Part shown: positions 5,696-8,508 of the stretch, piece after piece
How positions within the stretch are numbered: position 1 is the stretch's first letter
Layout of the letters: each line of letters begins with the position of its first letter
NCBI GenBank assembly: GCA_017559885.1
Contig: JAFYQN010000154.1
Span: forward strand, 1 to 8,508
Length of the DNA: 8,508 bases
Direction of reading: 5' to 3'
From: Clostridia bacterium
GTDB taxonomy: Bacteria > Bacillota > Clostridia > Oscillospirales > Acutalibacteraceae
Program-made: the position numbers and the translations under genes
Notes under the pieces: generated by a model
The model's database searches: none
Seen by the model: the letters and a program-made list of their open reading frames with translations, nothing else
Told to the model about the DNA's origin: nothing

Positions 5696-6481
5696 ATGCC
5701 CGAATTTATCGAAATTTCGTCGAAAGACAATCCGCTTATCAAGTTTGTTAGCCATTTGCAATCGTCTGCAAAACAAAGAAAAGAACAGGGACTTTTTGTG
5801 CTTGAAGGTTTACGAATTTGCAGCGATGCTTATGAAAACAATATCAAATTTGATAAACTGATTGTGTCTAAAAATGCTCTCAATAAACATAATGAAACAA
5901 TTACTCAGTTTGCAAATAACAGTAAAGTTTCTTATATTTTAAAGGAAGAACTTTTTAAAAAAATAAGTGATACCAACACCCCTCAAGGTATAATTGCCGT
6001 AGCGCAAATACCCGAAAAAAAAGATAAAATTTCTACAAATGGTAGATATATTGCACTTGAAAATCTTGCCGATCCATCAAATTTAGGCGCTATTGCCCGT
6101 ACGGCTGAAGCGCTTGGTGTTGACGGAATTATAATTTCAACTGACAGTTGCGACCCATATTCACCTAAATGTCTTCGTAGTTCTATGGGTACATTATTAC
6201 GCATGCCGCTTTATATTACCGATGATATAGTTGATTTTATTGCATTGAATAATTTAAATTCTTATGCATGCGTTGTTGACAGAGATGCCGATTCTATTGC
6301 TACACAAAATTTTTGTGATGGTTCGGTACTACTTATCGGTAATGAAGCAAACGGACTTTCTGACAAAGCAAAAAATATGGCAAAGCATCGCATTACAATA
6401 AAAATGAGCGGTAAAGCCGAGTCGCTTAATGCCGCCGCTGCAGCTGCAATCGCAATGTGGGAAATGGTAAAGGACAGATAA
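5696..6481 (+). CDS. TrmH/SpoU-family RNA 2'-O-ribose methyltransferase
   Basis: This 261-residue protein has the two-domain layout of SpoU-type SPOUT enzymes, which transfer a methyl group from S-adenosylmethionine to the 2'-hydroxyl of an rRNA or tRNA nucleotide. The N-terminal region (about 1-105) resembles the L30e-like RNA-binding domain, with FVLEGLRI near residue 33. The C-terminal knotted domain has motif 1 ENLADPSNLGAIART at 122-136 (Asn129 and Arg135 at the usual catalytic positions), motif 2 IGNEANGLS at 214-222, and motif 3 AESLNAAAAAAI at 241-252. The ATG at 5696 follows AGGAGA at 5685-5690. A relative sits downstream of rplT-type operons in other Firmicutes; Bacillus YsgA, reported as a 23S rRNA methyltransferase, is one candidate orthologue, with RlmB or TrmH types as alternatives. 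The target nucleotide cannot be read from sequence. It is one base from dprA, so the two are co-transcribed. No clear promoter is visible in the short gap upstream. Confidence 0.92.
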   Translation: MPEFIEISSKDNPLIKFVSHLQSSAKQRKEQGLFVLEGLRICSDAYENNIKFDKLIVSKNALNKHNETITQFANNSKVSYILKEELFKKISDTNTPQGIIAVAQIPEKKDKISTNGRYIALENLADPSNLGAIARTAEALGVDGIIISTDSCDPYSPKCLRSSMGTLLRMPLYITDDIVDFIALNNLNSYACVVDRDADSIATQNFCDGSVLLIGNEANGLSDKAKNMAKHRITIKMSGKAESLNAAAAAAIAMWEMVKDR

Positions 6482-6482
6482 A

Positions 6483-7631
6483 ATGTTACTTTCAAGAGAT
6501 AACGTTACTTTAATTAATCTTATAACAATACAACAATGTTTTGGTGCAGGCAGTGTAAAAGCAGTAAAGATTTTTAATGCTTTGCGTGATGCCGCGCTTC
6601 TTGATTTACCGTTTGATAAATCGGTTTTGGAAAAACATATAGACAAAAAAGATGCTGATAAATTAACGTCGATAGATATTAATAATATTCACAAGATTGT
6701 TGACGATTGTTTAAAAAACGATATTTATATAGTGACTATTTGTGACATTAATTATCCCGAACGACTTCGTAATATTGCCGACAGTCCAATTGTATTATAT
6801 ATTAAGGGCGAGTTTTGTGACGTTGATTCACAACCACTTGTGTCGGTCGTAGGACCAAGAAGGGTATCTGACTTTGGTAAAAAGGCCGCTTTTTCAATTT
6901 CAAAACGTATAGCAAAAGCAGGCATAACTGTTGTAAGCGGCGCGGCAGTTGGCGCCGATACCTACGCCCATAAAGGCGCATTAGATGCCAAAGGTAAAAC
7001 CATTGCGGTTTTAGGATGTGGTATTTGCTACGATTATTTGCCCGAAAACCGCGCATTGCGTGAAACAATATCTAAAAACGGATGCCTTATAAGCGAGCAT
7101 CCGCCCTATGCGCCTACTACAAAATACGGTTTTCCTGTAAGAAATCGATTAATTTCGGCATTATCACTTGGTACAGTTGTTATTGAAGCGTCACTTAAAA
7201 GCGGTTCGCTTATAACGGCGCGTCTTGCTAACGAACAGGGAAGAGACGTTTTTGTAATTCCGGGCAATCCTACGTTTGATAATTATAAAGGTTCAAATGA
7301 ACTGTTGCGTGACGGCGCTATTCCTTTGCTAAGCGCAAACGATATTTTTAATCAATATATTGCAAAATATCCCGATTATATTGATGTTGATAAAGCATTT
7401 GCTGAAGATACGACTGTAAATGTGAAAAAAACTCAAAAAAATTTGCAGTTGGGTCTTTCAAATGAAGCAAAAATAGTGTATAATAATTTGAATAAACAAA
7501 AATTTACCCTTGATGATTTAATTGATCTTGATTTAAGTGACGATCAGTTGATTTCGGTTCTTACCGAACTTGAGATTGAAGGATTAATTAAAGCGTTACC
7601 AGGCGGTATGTATGAAACAATTAACCACTAA
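6483..7631 (+). CDS. dprA: DNA-processing protein DprA (Smf)
   Basis: DprA binds incoming single-stranded DNA in the cytosol and loads RecA on it during transformation; it is also widespread in species not known to be competent. This 382-residue copy has the full three-part layout: an N-terminal helical SAM/HhH-like region (about 1-75), a Rossmann-like core (about 105-300), and a C-terminal winged helix of the DprA type (about 322-380). Core landmarks are VVGPRR at 122-127, VSGAAVGAD at 151-159 followed by AHKGAL, AVLGCG, SEHPP, FPVRNRLIS, KSGSLITA at 239-246, and VIPGNP. The GPRR and GAAVGAD turns differ from the common GSR and GLARGID forms, but the glycines are kept. The ATG at 6483 follows AGGA at 6471-6474 and lies one base after the methyltransferase stop. 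topA follows after 12 bases; dprA-topA adjacency is typical of Firmicutes. Confidence 0.96.
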   Translation: MLLSRDNVTLINLITIQQCFGAGSVKAVKIFNALRDAALLDLPFDKSVLEKHIDKKDADKLTSIDINNIHKIVDDCLKNDIYIVTICDINYPERLRNIADSPIVLYIKGEFCDVDSQPLVSVVGPRRVSDFGKKAAFSISKRIAKAGITVVSGAAVGADTYAHKGALDAKGKTIAVLGCGICYDYLPENRALRETISKNGCLISEHPPYAPTTKYGFPVRNRLISALSLGTVVIEASLKSGSLITARLANEQGRDVFVIPGNPTFDNYKGSNELLRDGAIPLLSANDIFNQYIAKYPDYIDVDKAFAEDTTVNVKKTQKNLQLGLSNEAKIVYNNLNKQKFTLDDLIDLDLSDDQLISVLTELEIEGLIKALPGGMYETINH

Positions 7632-7643
7632 AGGAGTATATAA

Positions 7644-8508
7644 ATGTCAAAGCTTGTTATCGTTGAGTCTCCAAGTAAGATTAAAAGCGTAAAAAAGTAT
7701 CTTGGCAACGGCTATGATGTTGTAGCGTCGGTTGGCCACGTGCGTGATTTACCTAAATCAAAACTTGGTGTTGATATAGAAAATGATTTTAAACCGCAAT
7801 ATATAAATATGCCTGATAAAAAAGACGTTATCAAGCAATTAAAAGAGGCCGCCGCTAATAGTGAACAAGTTTTGCTTGCAACCGACCCTGACCGTGAAGG
7901 TGAAGCAATTTCTTGGCACTTGGCGCATATTTTAGGACTTGATTTAAACGAGGCAAATCGAATTGCTTTTAACGAAATTACCGAAACTGGCGTTAAAGCA
8001 GGTATAAGCAATCCACATAAAATTAATCTTAGTCTTGTTGACGCACAACAAGCCCGTCGTGTTCTTGATAGAATTGTTGGTTACAAACTTAGTCCTTTCC
8101 TTTGGCGCAAAGTTAAAGGTGGTCTTTCCGCAGGACGTGTACAAACTGCCGTATTGCGTCTTATCGTTGAGCGTGAGCGTGAAATCGAAGCGTTTGTAAG
8201 TGAAGAATATTGGAGTATTGACGCAAAACTTAAAGTAGAGCGTAAAAGTTTTGACGCAAAACTTTTTGGTACTGACGACGGTAAAAAGATTGAACTTATC
8301 AGTAATGCCGATGAAGCAAATAATATTGTTTCGGCTCTTGAGGATGCTGTTTATACAGTAAGCGATATTAAAAAAGGAACCCGAAACAAACAACCTGCGC
8401 CTCCGTTTATAACATCTACCTTGCAACAAGAGGCATCAAGAAAACTTAATTATAACGGTCAGCGTACAATGCGTATTGCGCAACAGTTATATGAAGGCAT
8501 TGATATAC
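7644..8508 (+). CDS. topA: DNA topoisomerase I (type IA), 3'-truncated by the window
   Basis: Type IA topoisomerase relaxes negative supercoils by cutting and rejoining one DNA strand. The first 288 codons are present with no stop before the edge. The N-terminal Toprim domain has the VIVESPSK motif with Glu8 and the metal-binding DPDREGEA with Asp81, Asp83 and Glu85. Further conserved segments are FNEIT, DAQQARRVLDRIVGY, the strand-binding LSAGRVQTA, and, close to the end, PPFITSTLQQEASRKL and AQQLYEG. The catalytic tyrosine of this family lies just after AQQLYEG, beyond the window, so activity cannot be judged here. Full proteins are usually about 650-850 residues. The ATG at 7644 follows AAGGAG at 7631-7636, whose first base is the last base of the dprA stop codon, so the gene probably belongs to the same operon. 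Confidence 0.97.
   Translation, partial: MSKLVIVESPSKIKSVKKYLGNGYDVVASVGHVRDLPKSKLGVDIENDFKPQYINMPDKKDVIKQLKEAAANSEQVLLATDPDREGEAISWHLAHILGLDLNEANRIAFNEITETGVKAGISNPHKINLSLVDAQQARRVLDRIVGYKLSPFLWRKVKGGLSAGRVQTAVLRLIVEREREIEAFVSEEYWSIDAKLKVERKSFDAKLFGTDDGKKIELISNADEANNIVSALEDAVYTVSDIKKGTRNKQPAPPFITSTLQQEASRKLNYNGQRTMRIAQQLYEGIDI

Noticed and set aside
7944..8429. 161-residue open frame on the - strand inside topA
   Set aside because: It is fully antisense to well-conserved topoisomerase I sequence and is rich in phenylalanine, threonine and asparagine, as expected from reversed AT-rich coding DNA.
1..8508. Mobile element, CRISPR array, tRNA, toxin-antitoxin or defence island
   Set aside because: I looked for terminal inverted repeats, spaced direct repeats, transposase or integrase motifs and cloverleaf-like segments and saw none. 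The region is continuous core synteny.

Overview
The window is AT-rich, tightly packed chromosomal DNA with every gene on the + strand. It looks like a low-GC Firmicute of the clostridial type. The evidence is the gene order (recD2-comFC-mreB; infC-rpmI-rplT followed by a TrmH-family methyltransferase; dprA-topA), strong GGAGG-type ribosome binding sites, sigma-A-type promoters, and an infC leader of the L20-attenuator kind known from Bacillus and relatives. I cannot name a genus from sequence alone.

Layout. (1) Positions 1-3254 hold an apparent overlapping run: the 3' end of an unrecognised membrane-anchored protein, the helicase gene recD2, and comFC, a zinc-finger/phosphoribosyltransferase-fold protein linked to DNA uptake. 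(2) An actin-like MreB-family gene follows (3292-4314), with its own promoter partly inside the end of comFC. (3) A strong promoter at 4322-4349 and a roughly 130-nt structured leader ending in an intrinsic terminator precede infC-rpmI-rplT (IF-3, L35, L20). infC begins at a rare ATC codon. The operon ends at a perfect 10-bp hairpin terminator (5639-5684). (4) A third block has a TrmH/SpoU RNA 2'-O-methyltransferase, dprA, and the first 288 codons of topA, which runs off the window end.

Functions. The window is core housekeeping: translation initiation and ribosome assembly, rRNA/tRNA modification, DNA topology, cell shape, and DNA repair or transformation (RecD2, ComFC and DprA all act on or around single-stranded DNA or its uptake). 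Regulation is visible mainly at infC: L20 probably represses its operon by attenuation in the leader, and IF-3 probably limits its own synthesis through the non-AUG start.

I find no mobile element, CRISPR array, tRNA, rRNA or obvious horizontally acquired island. The longest gene-free stretch is the infC leader (4315-4501). I see no previously undescribed system. The points most worth a second look are the infC leader and ATC start, the divergent nucleotide-binding motifs of the MreB-like protein, and the unrecognised small protein coupled to recD2.
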